From assembly GCA_025667525.1 (NCBI GenBank), contig JANFOE010000584.1, positions 30,001 through 94,000 of the forward strand: DNA of 64,000 nucleotides, read 5' to 3'. A program made the position numbers and the translations under genes. Position 1 is the first letter of the stretch; each line of letters starts with the position of its first letter. Source of the stretch: Glebionis coronaria. Its lineage: Eukaryota > Streptophyta > Magnoliopsida > Asterales > Asteraceae. Below, piece after piece: positions 45,598-58,588 of this stretch. The notes under the pieces are model-generated. The model made no database searches, was not told the DNA's origin, and worked only from the letters and a program-made list of their open reading frames with translations.

Positions 45598-48500
45598 GCC
45601 GATGAAGCTATAAGAACTGAAAGAACACGTAGACTGAAAAGACAAATAAGGTGAAGGATGATTTGTCTTCTAATTGAGACATAATGCCGCTGATAGGTAT
45701 AAACTTGACATGACTAAAATGATCATGTAACGTGACATGGCTGAAAATAACATGGAACGTGACATGACTGAAAGGACTTAACTGGATTTATTAAAGGAAA
45801 AGGAATGAGAGGTCCGGATGGACTCCTCCGTTTCGAGTGGCCTCCCGCTCGAAAAGATTCCTTCACAGGTATAAACATAATAATAAAAGTCTTGGTCCTG
45901 ATGACCCTGTCCTGGCGATGCTGAATAGTTTCTGGTTCCATACTTACGATGGATTTTCTGAATCTAATAGAATGAATAAGCTATAGCATGTAGTATACAT
46001 GAAACGGTACGTAGAATTATTCTGAAAAGATAACATTTGTATTTCTGGGCAAGCTGCTGAAAACATATAGGGACGAACTACGTGAACAATTTTGAACGTG
46101 CTATGTGAGCAATTGTGAACGTGGTTCACGATCATAAAAGGATTACTGTGCATGAAATATATCATGAATGTGATACGTGAAGCATACCGTGGATGTGCCA
46201 CAAGAACATATCCCAAATGAATGTATGTTAACCGAGGAAGGAATGCCAAACGATACGGTCTGAGATGTGAAACGTCTGCCTGGTTATGAAAAAGCTGTGC
46301 TAAACGGGAATCTGGTTTCTAAGTTTTCTGTAACCATACTCATTAACAAGCTGGGAAACGTGTATCGTGAGACGGAATATGAATCTGAACGTGAACAATA
46401 TCATGAATACGGACGTGAACTTAAAACATGAGATAGTACAAAATATGGACTGAAACATCATAATGTAAACGTAAGACGTAAACGTGAAAGTGGACGTAAA
46501 CGTGATCGTGAACATGAACGTGAGTGAAACTCGCGAACGTGAACTTCCTATCTGATATGATGGTTGAGGGAATACCGAGAAATCGTACGATTTATTCTTG
46601 AATTCCCTGCAGATCCGCTACTGCATAATCCTTTCGGATGAAAGGAAACGTATAAGTTGGGTTAAATAGTCGACTAAGACTTAGGTACTATCATACTTCT
46701 CTTGCGTCTGTGGTAACTGATAATAACTTCCATGGAATCCTGCCTCATTTCTGTTCAGAAATTCAAAGGGTTGTAGTAGCTTACTAGTATGTCAGAGTTC
46801 TATCTTGAACCTGCAGTATGGCAGGCATCGAGATATGAACATAGTTGCATCAATGTGTGATACTGCTTCTATCAAAATTCTGCCTGGGATTATGGGACAT
46901 TCTGGTGGAAGTCTGGTTGAATAGTTATGGAAGAATTTTTAGTGAGAACTATCAACAATTTCTATGGTAGCAGTCAATTGAGTTCTAGAAAAGTTTGTAC
47001 TTCGTTGACAGGCGTAGGTCGGGACCATCAGGTGATGGCCTTTACCTTCGCAGGATTATTTGAAATTTCTTTCTACTGAAATAGGGTGGCTCAGAAATGC
47101 CACTTTGTAACTGAAATTTATAGGTGGAAAGTTGTGTTTAAAAATTACTCCTATTGCAGATTCTGTACAACTGTGAGAAGATGAGTCACGTGTTCTTCTC
47201 TAGTATTAGGCAGATCAGAATGTGATCAATGAATATACTGACGATTTTGTCTGGGAGTCATGGGAAAATTTTATTCATAATTTCATAATACAGCTGGAGC
47301 ATTAGGGAGCTCAGACGTATAGGCCAAAATTTTAGAGAGACTATAACGTGTCCAACAGAAATTTGAAAAAAAACATCACGTTCTTCTCTCACCACTGCTG
47401 GAGGCATGGTCACGAATTATTCTGGAAAATATTTAAGACATCGTAGCAAATCAAATAAACCTGCTATTTATGGAATGAACATTGATTAAGAATGGTGATC
47501 TTGTCAAAACTTTTAGTGGTCGATACATGATCTCATGATACCGGCCTTCTTCCTGATAGACATAAACGATGCACATCCTGGTGTTACGCTAGGGCGAATA
47601 AAGCCTCATTCCGGTAATTCTTGCAGCAAATGATGCAACCCTTTTAACTTAGATGCAACTCTGGACTAAAGGGTTTTGGAAACAGGCACTATTCTTGAGA
47701 CAAGCTCGATGTTAAATTATGTCTCGTAGTTAGGAAGGAATTTCTGGAACGACATCTGGAAATTTTTCTATAATCTGCTGATCATGGAATTTTAGAAGTG
47801 AATTTATAACTGGTAGCTAAAAGTCTTCATAGCTATGGACTGATAAGTCACGCGCTTGTAAGGCAGAAATAATTTATGCTGATTTTTCTGATAGAAAGTA
47901 TAATGAATATATTTGGGATTTAGTAAGGCGGATCTCGTCGTTAACTGAAAATAAGGCTTTAATAAATATGGTGATACTGTTGAGTCCTTTCTGGCTGAGA
48001 GGTAGGGACTACCTGATTTAATATAAAGCTGACATAGGAATACGTGAAGTGAACATGGTCACTTGTCACTGAATGTGTTCGTTTGTAACCTTAGAGTAAA
48101 TACTGCGTGTTTAACCTGAATCATACTCTAGTGGTGGTGACTAAAATTTTCATATGATCTTGTTCATGCGTGGCATAATAGAGCGGGTATACCCCTTTCT
48201 GAAAGGTACCCTGAATTACTGAGGGTCTCGCTTGGAAACATACTTGAGTTAGGAGTTCTGACTCGTACTCTGAGAAGATATTCATATGACGTGCTTCATG
48301 ACTGGTGTCCTAGTGTCTTCTGAAACGATACTTGAGAATTGTGTCTTGACTGTTGTCTGGACATGTATTTTAATGGATGAACCTAGACAAGGCGGAAATT
48401 TTTTTGGTAACTGCTAAGATTGGCGGACCGGTCAGACTACTGACCTCTTGTATTTCTGGTCACGTCCGTGCCGGAGTTCCGAGGGTTACTGACTAATCTA

Positions 48501-50132
48501 GTTATTAGCACAGTAGTTGTCACTGCTGTCTTGTCTGTCAGCTTTAAGAAGGTCATTATCACAACCGTGATTCATGTAACTATTTTGCTGAGTGGCCGGC
48601 TGAGTTCCGGTTCCCACTCTTCTGAATGAACGGTTAGCTGAGTAACGTGTGACAGCTAACTGAGGAAGTAAGGCATGGAATAGAATGGTAGTGTCTGATG
48701 GTTGAAATTTACTCTTGTCAGAAATTTCAAATTTATAGTTTTCGTCCTTGCTCTGTAGTGTCTTTATAGTATAACAACATCAGCATCAGCATCTTGAGAA
48801 ATCTCCAAAGTATCAGCAGCATCAGCAATTGTGAGGTCTTCAAATTGTTCGCAGCATCAGCATCTGGTAAAATCTTCAACTCCCAAACAACATCAACACC
48901 TAGTAGAATATCGACAAGTGGAAACGCCTGAGATGATTGAGGATCGATTAGCAATATCCCTGGAGTAGGGTACCTGGTGTACACCTGGACTACTGTACAT
49001 GAAGTACAAAATGAATATTGCACATGAAGCATATCTGAGACACTGTACGTGGACTACACATGAATCACTCTACATGGAGTACAACTGAGACACTGTACAT
49101 GGGGTACATATGGAATACTATACGTGGCACTGGTGGAAATTTTATGGGATGATCGATACTAGTGTCGCTTGTCTGACATGATCAAGGAATTAAATTGATT
49201 TAAATGGTAGTAAACTGAACTGAAATGAGTAACATGATAGCCTGGTAATTTCTGCGTGGACTTAAAGCTGGTTGTATAGAATTTCAAGAATATGATTAAA
49301 CATAATTTCAAGAATGGTCAGCATGAAGACATGACTGATGAAGATCAAACCTGACTATTATGAAAACAGGATTTAACTGTAACCCCTTCTGTATCTTAGC
49401 ATGAAAACATCATCACCTTGCTGAAAACATAATCCTCATAAGGAGACATGAACTTAGTCAGCATGAAAACGACATTCACGTGAAAGTATGAACTTGACTG
49501 ATACAAATAACATAGAAGAACAATCAACTGAGGTTTAACATCAACTGATGTGGATAGTTATGGTTTAATCCACAGTATTCAAAGCAGGAAGCATGTGACT
49601 AAGTATGGGTGATTCTGTTTCGATCCATACCTGTCAAAATTTTCTGAGAACTGTCATGTATAGAAATGTACAATCTGGGACTAAATGCGGTTGGTTGTAG
49701 TCCAATTCATATTTTTCAAGATTTTATGAAACGTCATTATATGACAAAGGTGAAAAACTATGGGTCGGTTCACAAAACAACATTCAACTGAAAAACATGA
49801 AATTTGATCTGAACATTGGTGAACGTATATGGGTTGGTTCACCAAGTAATATTCGACTGAAAGCATGAATCTGTTAAGAGTAAGGATGAACGCCATTGGG
49901 TCGGTTCACCAATATAAAATTCGCAGAAAAGCACATGCGACTAAATATGGCCAGTCCTGTACCAACCTTTTTCTTAGTCAAAAACTTTAAGAAAACCGAC
50001 TGATAACTGAAGAAAACTGACTGATAAATGCATGAGAAACATGAAAGATAACAACGCCAAAATCTGGAAAGTTCCTGGTGACTACCTACTAGTCATAGGT
50101 CAAGTTTTAGAGCCTACAGGTCGAACCTGGCT
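45598..50132 (-). pseudogene. Decayed gag-pol interior of element A
   Basis: No intact ORF. On the minus strand near 47560-47400 an RT remnant reads KKAGIMRSCIDH, with several stops just after it. Near 48780-48900 a Gag-like, Asp/Ala-rich piece matches 38610-38700 of B. Three loose copies of TATGGGTYGGTTC with about 65-bp spacing lie at 49735-49915 in the leader. The decay is heavier than in B, as expected from the nesting. Confidence 0.6.
49939..49979 (-). other. Conserved leader stem-loop of element A
   Basis: GACTAA and TTAGTC with the loop GGCCAGTCCTGTACCAACC, matching B at 39470-39509. Confidence 0.5.
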
Positions 50133-50143
50133 CTCTGATACCA
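50133..50143 (-). other. Primer-binding site of element A
   Basis: On the minus strand TGGTATCAGAG, four bases from the right LTR. Confidence 0.8.
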
Positions 50144-50147
50144 TAAT

Positions 50148-52739
50148 TGTAACACCCCACTTGGATAAGTGGACCGTTACGTGTATTTATGGCGTGTCAT
50201 CAAAGCATAAGGTAAATGTCCTGAAACATTAACTGACCATAAAGGAGTTACCAGAATCAAACATCGGTAATCCAAACATAAGCTCAAAACATGAAAAATA
50301 AAATACTGCAGGAAAGGACTAAACAATGTCCAAATAAGTAGAATAAGGTAAGAAGTGCATGAAGTAAGAAGTCTAGATAACTACCATCCAAATGCACATG
50401 CTCTCAGAATCCTAAGAGCGTCATGGTGTACCTGCCGTTAGAACATGAAAGGAACTACGGCTGAGCATAACGCTCAATGAACGGATATAATGCATGATAA
50501 GAATATACTGAATGAAACAGATGATAGAATACTGAAGCTGTAAGACTGATAAGTAAAGTTGCAGCGGAAATCTTTACATAATCTGTAAAGCCTGATTTAT
50601 AAAATAATAAAGCTGAATCTGTTATTTGTTAAAACTGAAAACATGCATTTACTGTATTTTAATTGCTAGAGCTTATATAGGTCATGTGCTGTAACAACGT
50701 TGCATGAATAACTGGAGGGGTGACCTCGTCATGCTGTAGAGGGGTGACCTCTAAATAACTGTAGAGGGGTGACCTCTAAATACTGTGCTGGGTGGAGGGA
50801 TCAGCTCCAATGTGAAGGATGTAGAGCACACACCACATTCACCCTGATAACTTGCAAATTGATAAGCCTAGGATGCATCCATACGCCCCACTAAACATAC
50901 ATATAAAAATGGCCAAACTGAACATGAGTGGGACGATGCAGGATATCACTCTCCTGCATGTGAGTCACGACACCGGTGCCTCTAGTGCCATGGTTACGGT
51001 ACCTCCGTAACTAGTACATAAACTTGGTCATGCTTGTATATAATGCTCAGGCAATTTATTTAGTTATTAACATGATTACTGATAAGCTTAAACATATACT
51101 GGGGAAATACATTTGGCTGCAGACGGGGAATCCTAATCATGCATAGAAAGGAAGTCCTTACTGAAAGGACGGAAAATCCGTACCTCGTGTCCAGTAATGA
51201 AATCAGAATGAAAGCTGAAGGATCGACTCTGACTTCACGGTTACTACATAAATAATGGACGGAAATAAGTCGTCTGATTTCTGTTTGCTGTTACTGATTC
51301 TTATATGTTCTAAATTTACTTTAATTTATTCTTGTATTACGGTTTATGGATAAACTGGTAAATTCTGACTGTTCTCATATTATTACTCTTGATTAACGTA
51401 TCCTCTGTCTGATTACCGTAAAACATGTACTCCAATATAATAATACTACTACAAATAGCAACCTGCTTTAAATAGAAAGTTTCCAAATTTAGTTTTTCTG
51501 AAATAATTATTAATTGAATCATAGTTAAATCCAACCTTTAATTAGTTAAAATAATAACGTTAAAATAAATTTGTCTTACTAATTAAATAAATAAAATAAA
51601 ATAAAATAACAATTTTATTTAACTTTATTTTTAAAGCTTATTTATAAAATAATTTGACTACAATTTATATAAGTTCCCACTGCTATTACTAATGTTCCCA
51701 CTACTTGTATCATAATGTTCCTACTGTTAGTTTTAAATCTGTTCCAACTGTTAGTTTTAAATGGTTCCCACTACTAGTTTTAAATGGTTCCCACTGCTAG
51801 TTTTAAATGGTTCCTACTGCTAGTTTCTAACTGGTTCCCACTGCTAGTTATATTTTTTTATACAGATCCAAACACCCCCTAACTGCCCAGTAATCCCAAA
51901 CAACCCCTGCTTGTTTCGTTTTTGGCTACTGTTGGGGAACCCGACACCAAGTCGCCCCTGTATGGGTCATGGCTGGCAGAGGAGAGGTTTACCGAGACCT
52001 CAGGGTCTCGGTTTTATATACTTAACAAAACCCGACTCAAATGCTAGCAACCACGCCCCCCATTAGAGGTTGCTGACCTTCGGTTGCCAAAACCCAACCC
52101 CACCGAGACTCTAAGTCTCGGCTGGGTATTGACCCTCAACCAAAACAAAGCCGAGCCTTAAATATTGTTGTTGTTGTTGCGTGGCTGGTCAAAAAAGGGG
52201 ACTACCGAGATTCAAAAGCCTCGGCTAGTGATAACCATAGACTCCCAACGGATCGAATAAAATAGGGACAAGGGTACATACCGTTTGAAAATTAACAAGG
52301 ATGGATGATACACACGAAGGAAGAAAAAAACAACCCGCAACACCCTTTTTTTGTATACACCGGCGGCCACCAAAACCCTAGAACCCTTTCTCTTTTTTTT
52401 TGCGTCTGCTTAAAAGGTTAAGGTCCCCGTTTATGGTTTTCTAGCATGGGCTTAGGCCCAAATTTCTTTCTCTCCTTTTTTTTATAAACCAACCGGCCCC
52501 TATTTTATATTTTTTTTTTCTTTATTTTTTTCTCTCGACATTTATATTTAATTCACGAACAATCGTATTTATTCTCGCGATTCAGTTTCTCCGCGTTTTA
52601 ATTTCTCTGAACGTAAAAAAAATCTTTTATGTATAATAACACATTCGTAATAAATATTTTCCTTACTAATTATATATATAGTTATAATAAGTCGAGACTG
52701 CGTATTTAATATTCGTAACCTTTAAATGCGGGTTTTACA
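50148..52739 (-). repeat. Right LTR of element A
   Basis: 2592 bp, TGTAACACCCC to GGGTTTTACA, followed by GATCT. By eye it differs from the left LTR by roughly 1-2%, with more changes in the first 450 bases. It has the same TATA box (50671-50680) and hairpins (near 51995, 52104). Confidence 0.92.
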
Positions 52740-52744
52740 GATCT

Positions 52745-53382
52745 GGCTGTTTCTTGTTGTGATTTATTGATTGTTATTGACTCCTTATGATCCAATGATC
52801 ATTTGGGTGCCTTGTTGAAACTTGAATCTTCAAAAAGTTCACTAAAGACAAAAAAGTCTACAAGTCAAGCAGTGGGAAAAGTTTCCACTACTCAACACCC
52901 AAAACTAGCCCCTGCTAGTGTCAACTTGTACTCAGCTTATCATTAAGCTATTTAGCTTATCCAGACTTGTAACAACTTTTTTTTTGTGATAGATCTTCAT
53001 TATTTGACCCATTTGATTAGACTGGAGCTTATTGGAGTTTGACTTTGACTTTTTGCTATAAAACCAACTTAATTGACTTTTTCATAAGTGCTTATTTGCT
53101 TTTTCCAGCTTATTGAGTCAGCTTATTCGAAAACTTTTTGTTGATTTAACTTATTTAAGTCATTTAAAAGCTTTAGAAACTTGAATCAGCTCTTGGGGTG
53201 GCCTAGAACTCAAAAACGACTATTTTGTCGTTTTCTGTAGATTGCTTATTGCATTTTCAGGCTTATTCCTTTGGCTTATTTCAAATTTCTTTTTACAGAA
53301 GTCTTATTTAGGACAAAAGAAGCTTGTGTGTCTAATTTGAGCTTATGGCATTAGCTTATAGCTTAATGGGCCAAAAAGCCCA
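52745..53382 (+). other. Continuation of the C LTR and unresolved sequence
   Basis: AT-rich, with many GCTTATT words and no ORF. The C LTR resumes here after the GATCT duplication. Its end is not clear; TTGTAACA near 52969 is one possible edge. Confidence 0.4.
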
Positions 53383-54380
53383 TTAAGAATAAGTTGTTTG
53401 ATATAAGCTTGCTTATTTCACACTTTCAGCTTTTGGGCCTTTGGAAAAAGTTGTTTAAAATCAAATTTTGAGTCAAGTAGTGCTTTTTGGGCTTATTTGG
53501 GCTACTTTTTCATTTTGGGCTCAAATTTGGCCCATTAAGGATCTGTTTTGGGTTTAGCCCATTTTCTAGGCCCATTAAGGGTATTTAGGTAATTTCAAGT
53601 TCATTTCTGTATTTTTAGGTTAAATTAAGCTAGTTTGCAACTTTTTAGAATTTTTTATGATTTATGGATTTTTAATAATATTTTAATAATATTTTATTGT
53701 TAAAAATTAAAAGTCTGATTTTCTAAGTTTTTATATTTTTCCTAGGTTCTAAACACTTAATTAGAAATTTTACAACTTTCCCAATATTTTTAGGGTCTTT
53801 TAATTATTTTCTATAATTATTTTAAGTTTTTATAGTTTTTAATAGTTTTTAATTGTTTAAAAATAGTTTTTATTGGTTTTAAAATTTTGAAAAATACTTT
53901 TTAGCTTAATTAGGTTGTTTTAAATGTTTACAAACTTTAAGATCTTGATTGGGACTTTTTATTAGTTAATATTGATTTTTAGGGCTTTAACTAGCATTAA
54001 AAAGTTAATATTTAATTAATTAAAAGGGTTTTAGCAAGTTTGGATTTTTCGTAAACTCTTAGAATATTTTAGTGGATTTTTAGTGATTTATGGTAATTTT
54101 TAGAGTAAAATTTTAATTTTGGTGCTTTTTACGGTTCTACGTGAACGACTCTTTCGTCTTAGTGTAATCCGTCATTCTCTTCTTATCCCATTTCTATTTT
54201 TCTTTTTCATAACAATATAATCACAAAGTTAATCAATTTATTACATACACACCAAGCCTCCTTAAGAACGATCCCCATTTAGGGTCATTAGTGCTTGGTT
54301 TTCCTAAACCGACACTTAATACTTGCCACTTTTGCTCTCTTTTCCTAAAGAGTAGTGAAATCACTACATCAAACACCACC
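53383..54380. repeat. Left arm of a ~1-kb inverted repeat
   Basis: From AGCCCATTAAGAATAAG to AAATCACTACATCA it aligns over its whole length with the reverse complement of 57590-58588, with many small differences. Shared blocks include TAAGCTAGTTTGCAACTTTT, CGTCTTAGTGTAATCC and TTTTCCTAAACCGACACTT. There is no coding content. Confidence 0.75.
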
Positions 54381-55396
54381 ATAAAACTATCTTCCACCCG
54401 CGGCTCATTTTCCAACAGCCACCAGGGGTGTTTGGTTTGCTTTGTGTAGCTTTGTCTAGCTTATATGGGTTGTTTATTGTTTGTGTACCACCAAAAACCG
54501 CTACAAATATGGTGTTTGTGTGCTTTCGTCGCAACCCACAACCGCACCCAAAAGGTGTCGGGCTCGTGGTTATTATTATCATTTGTGTTGTTATAGTTTC
54601 CGCGAGATGTGTGTGGATTCGAAAAGATGAATATGTTGGTGTTGTGATTTAACGACCGCTGGAGTCGTTTAGTTAGTTTTAACAACCGTTAAATGGCTTT
54701 TGAAAGTGTTTGGTTGAACATGTGGTTGAGTATTTGACTCGATTATCGGTAAATTCATTTTACTTATTGTTACATCTTCGACAATGGTAAATTTGATATA
54801 ATAAGAATATGTAGACAATTGAAACGCGGAACTGATTGTGAAAGTGAAAGTGTCATGTTTTGTTATTATGGAAACGTTGTACAAACGAATAGGTCATGCT
54901 GAAAATTATATAAATTTAATAGTTATTAGTTTTCCTAAATGCTATTTAGAAACTAAAATGATTTATTAATTATTAAATTGACGATTAAAGAAATAATCAT
55001 TTATAAAATATTATTTTATAAAATCATAATTATTGTATATAGTATTGAAACTTCATTTGAGACCCTAAGACGTGTGTTTGCTTTTGTTAAATGAACTTTG
55101 TTTAACTAATTAGTGATTTTGAAAACCTGTCGAATCATTTTGATTTTTATTTATTTTTATGGTTTATACAATAGTTGCAAGGTCTTGTATACTCGGGCTA
55201 TTTATTCTTTTGGTCGTCATCTTTCTTGAGTTTAGTACATGTCGTGTGTCATGTACATTCTGAGTTTATCCGTGCGTTGTCTATTCTTGTTATATAATTC
55301 AACCTATGAATTATATACACATGTTCCGTTCTTCGTGTGTAATTTATATTAGGTATATATATTACATACATGGTGGCATCCTCCGCTTCACCTTAC

Positions 55397-55510
55397 CGAA
55401 CCTATTACCGAACCGATTACTGAACCGATCACTGAACCGATTACTGAACGGATTACTAAACCGATTACTGAAACGATTACTAAACCAGTTATTGAACCGA
55501 TAACCGAACG
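55397..55510. repeat. 12-bp tandem repeat (about 9 units) in F
   Basis: Units of CGATTACTGAAC with point changes. The plus-strand RLLN-repeat ORF is a by-product. Confidence 0.85.
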
Positions 55511-56459
55511 ATTTCGAGGGATTTAAGAGTTTTACGAGCCGACGTTATTGAAGAAACCTTTCATCGGGAAATCTTGGATGCATCGATTTGGGATGATGAG
55601 AGATGATCGATAAGATGAACTGTGACTTCCGGTGTCGAGCAGTTCTGGCCTACGCTACACTGCTCTTGTATTCACGTCACTGCTAATTGTTCTGCAACAT
55701 CGATGTGAGTTCATACCCCCTCTTTTTATTTTCAAATCGCTTTATAAATTTTTTGAATCTCTTTTGGGGAGATACATGCTTGTCGATGTCAAATGCGTGT
55801 TGTGCATTTCAATGATTGTTTACGATATACATGTATATACTTTCCAAGTGTTACTGTGATAGATACGTGTTGATATCTTTTTGAAGATTGTTTATATTGC
55901 GTACGTGTTTGTACTTTAGAGGATTGCTTACATGACATGTATGTGTATACATATCAGATTGTTTATGATTTATACTTGTGAATATCTAAGCTATCCCATA
56001 GCTCCTGTTAAACTGCCTTGTATGTTTAATACTTTGAAGTGAAATGACTGCTTGTGCTTGCTTGTGGACGCAAAAGAACTAAATTCTGTGAATACTCAGT
56101 GAACTTCGTTTATGATTAGCCTAAGTAGTGTTAGCCATAGTCCCCACCATCATGAATCGTTAATTACTCTGCTGGAGTAAGCTCTTATGTTATGGATAGA
56201 TCTATTGAGGCTTGACAACCTCCACTCGAGCATTCTGAGGCCGGACGGGTGTATATCATTTGTGTGAACTCGGGTAGTCTTGGCTAGACTTCCACTTGGG
56301 GCAACTTATATGTACATTATGGTGTACGTACTGGATCATTAGCTTCGATATCATGAGCTTAGCGCTATCATAAACACTGGAACACCCGATTTATCCTACA
56401 CTTGGAACTATATCTCCTATAGTTGCATTGGGTACTTGAATTGAACTTTTACGGTCCAT

Positions 56460-56645
56460 CTTGCTATGAATCTTGAATGTGAATCCTGACTTTGATCTTG
56501 CTATGAATCTTGAATGTGAATCCTGACTTTGATCTTGCTATGAATCTTGAATGTGAATCCTGGCTTTGATCTTGCTATGAATCTTTAATGTGAATCTTGA
56601 CTTTGATCTTGTTATGAATATTGATATGAATCTTGACTGCGATCA
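56460..56645. repeat. 37-bp tandem repeat (about 5 units) in F
   Basis: Units begin CTTGCTATGAATCTTGAATG and continue TGAATCCTGACTTTGAT. The first three are nearly identical. Confidence 0.9.
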
Positions 56646-56831
56646 TGTAATGGTCCGATATGAATTTTAACTGTGATATCGACATGAATCTTGACTATAT
56701 TAATGAAATGCTATTGACAAGAATTTATTATGTGGTTCTGACATGATTCCTGCATGAGATATGATAAGATTATTGTACGTGGATTGATCAAATCCTTAGG
56801 TGTGGTATGGACGTGATTCATGCATGTGGTT

Positions 56832-56972
56832 TTTATATGACACTTATATGATGGTTTGAAATGATGTTTACATGCTGATCTGATATGATTCTTGTGTGCT
56901 AGTTTGACATGATGTTTATATGCTGGTTTGATATGATACTTATATGCTGGTTTGGTATGATGCTCATATGCT
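56832..56972. repeat. About 24-bp degenerate repeats in F
   Basis: Five or six units of TATATGCTGGTTTGATATGA with changes. Confidence 0.7.
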
Positions 56973-57589
56973 TATTGCTATAGTTCTAATATGTGATCTC
57001 GATTGTGATATTGACATGAACCAATAATATGACATTGTTATGTATATTGACCGTGGCTACTGAATTGAACTCGGGTGTGAATGAGTTCATGAACCTAAAA
57101 ACTGAACTGAAATGAACTGTGAGCATGAACTGAAGTTTTTGTGTTAACTGATATGCTAGTTCTAAACTTTAATTTATGACCAAACTTTGTTGTAATGTAT
57201 CTTTATTGTGAAACTCTGGCTTCCTAAATGTTTTTGCGACACTACTTTTAGTAGTTGTCCTTGTAAACTTTTAAAGTGTCTTAAACATTTTAATAAAACT
57301 TATGAACTCGCCAACCTTTGTGTTGAGACTTTTAAGCATGTATTCTCAGGTACTTGACTGAATGATTATTTGGAGTCAACATTGTGATATTTGGCATAGA
57401 GGTCGTTCTCTCGGATCAAGACTCGGATAATCATGACGTAATAGGCCCCAATACTCGTGGGCTTCCGCTGGGACAATTTGGGGGTGTTACATATTGGATT
57501 GACCAATGCACATGTAGCATCCATAAATTTGGTGAATCACGTGTGTAAGTTGTAATTTGACAAATTCATGCTTGTGATCATTAAGGACT

Positions 57590-58588
57590 GATGTAGAAGT
57601 TTTTACCACCCTTTAGGAAAAGAGAGCAAAATAGGGAAAGTATTAAGTGTCGGTTTAGGAAAACCAAGCACTAATGACTAATGAAGTTCAAGTTCGTTTC
57701 CCAAGGAGGCAAGTGCGTTGTGTTAAGAATTGATTAATGGTTTGTGATTATATTTATAAGAAAAGAAAATAGAAATGAGATTAGAAGAGAATGACGGTTA
57801 CGATTGTGGATTACACTAAGACGAAAAGTCGTACACGTAAAACCGTAAAAAGTAGCAAAATTAAAAATTTACCATAAAAATTCCAAGAAAATTGCAATAA
57901 ATCCTAAATAATGTAATTAGAGTTTATAAAAAATCAAAAATCACTAAACCCTTTTATTTAATTAAATAATAATTTTTTAATGCTAATTAAAGCCTAAAAA
58001 ATCAATTTAATTAACAAAAAGCCCAAAATGAGATTTTTTCAATTGTAAACCTCTAAAATGACTTAACTAATTTTTAAAACTATTTTTGAAAATTTTAAGA
58101 TTAATAAAAACTATTTAAAAACAATTAAAAACTATTAAAACTTAAAATAATTATAAATTAATCTAATGACAATAAAAATATTCTAAAAATTGTAAAATTC
58201 CAAACTTAATGTATTTGACCTAAGAAAAATATAAAAATTGAAAAATCAAAATTTTAATTTTTAATAATAAAATAATAATAAAATAATATTAAAAATCCAA
58301 AATTTATAAAAAATTCTAAAAAGTTGCAAACTAGCTTATTTTAACCTAATAAACACAAAAATGAAGTTGAAATTATAAAGTAACCCTAATGGGCCTAGAA
58401 ATGGGCTAAAAGACAAAACAGTCCCTTAATGGGCTTAATTTGGGCCCAATAAGAAAGAGTCAACCAAATAAGCCCAAAAGCTCCTATCTGACTCAAAATT
58501 TGATTTTAAGAACAAAACTCTGAAGGCCCAAAAGCTAAAAATGTGTATAAGCTAGCTTATTTCAAAGCAGCTTATTCTTAATGGGCTT
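57590..58588. repeat. Right arm of the ~1-kb inverted repeat
   Basis: Reverse-complement partner of 53383-54380. Its outer end is cut exactly where element D begins, so D landed in this older copy. Confidence 0.75.

Larger units (their letters stand above)
32587..52739 (-). mobile_element. Chromovirus-like Ty3/gypsy element 'A', inserted in the C LTR and interrupted by B
   Basis: The LTRs read TGTAACACCCC...GGGTTTTACA on the plus strand, and GATCT is duplicated at 32582-32586 and 52740-52744. The primer-binding site is next to the right LTR and the polypurine tract is next to the left one, so the element is on the minus strand. The LTR end GGGGTGTTACA and the GGGGACGAATTAT-type sequence before the polypurine tract are typical of plant chromoviruses. 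B occupies 32656-42967. The internal region (45484-50147) is only about 4.7 kb and has no intact ORF. Confidence 0.88.
54381..57491 (+). mobile_element. Plus-oriented chromovirus-type LTR remnant 'F' (5' limit unresolved)
   Basis: The 3' edge GACAATTTGGGGGTGTTACA at 57472-57491 is a typical chromovirus LTR end. Inside are GTGACTTCCGGTGTCGAGCA and a GATGTGAGTTCATACCCCC-type segment, together with several tandem repeats. No primer site or gag follows 57491, so it is a solo or truncated LTR. I could not find a matching TG start with a TATTG duplication, so the left end is open and may include the inverted-repeat arm. Confidence 0.5.

Noticed and set aside
54428..54652. Small hydrophobic ORF (74 aa)
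   Set aside because: Lies in LTR-like repeat DNA; both strands are open by chance and there is no support.
53383..58588. DNA transposon with long terminal inverted repeats (arms plus 3.2-kb body)
   Set aside because: No transposase, no target duplication, and an LTR edge (57491) lies inside. Two inverted copies of an older repeat explain it better.
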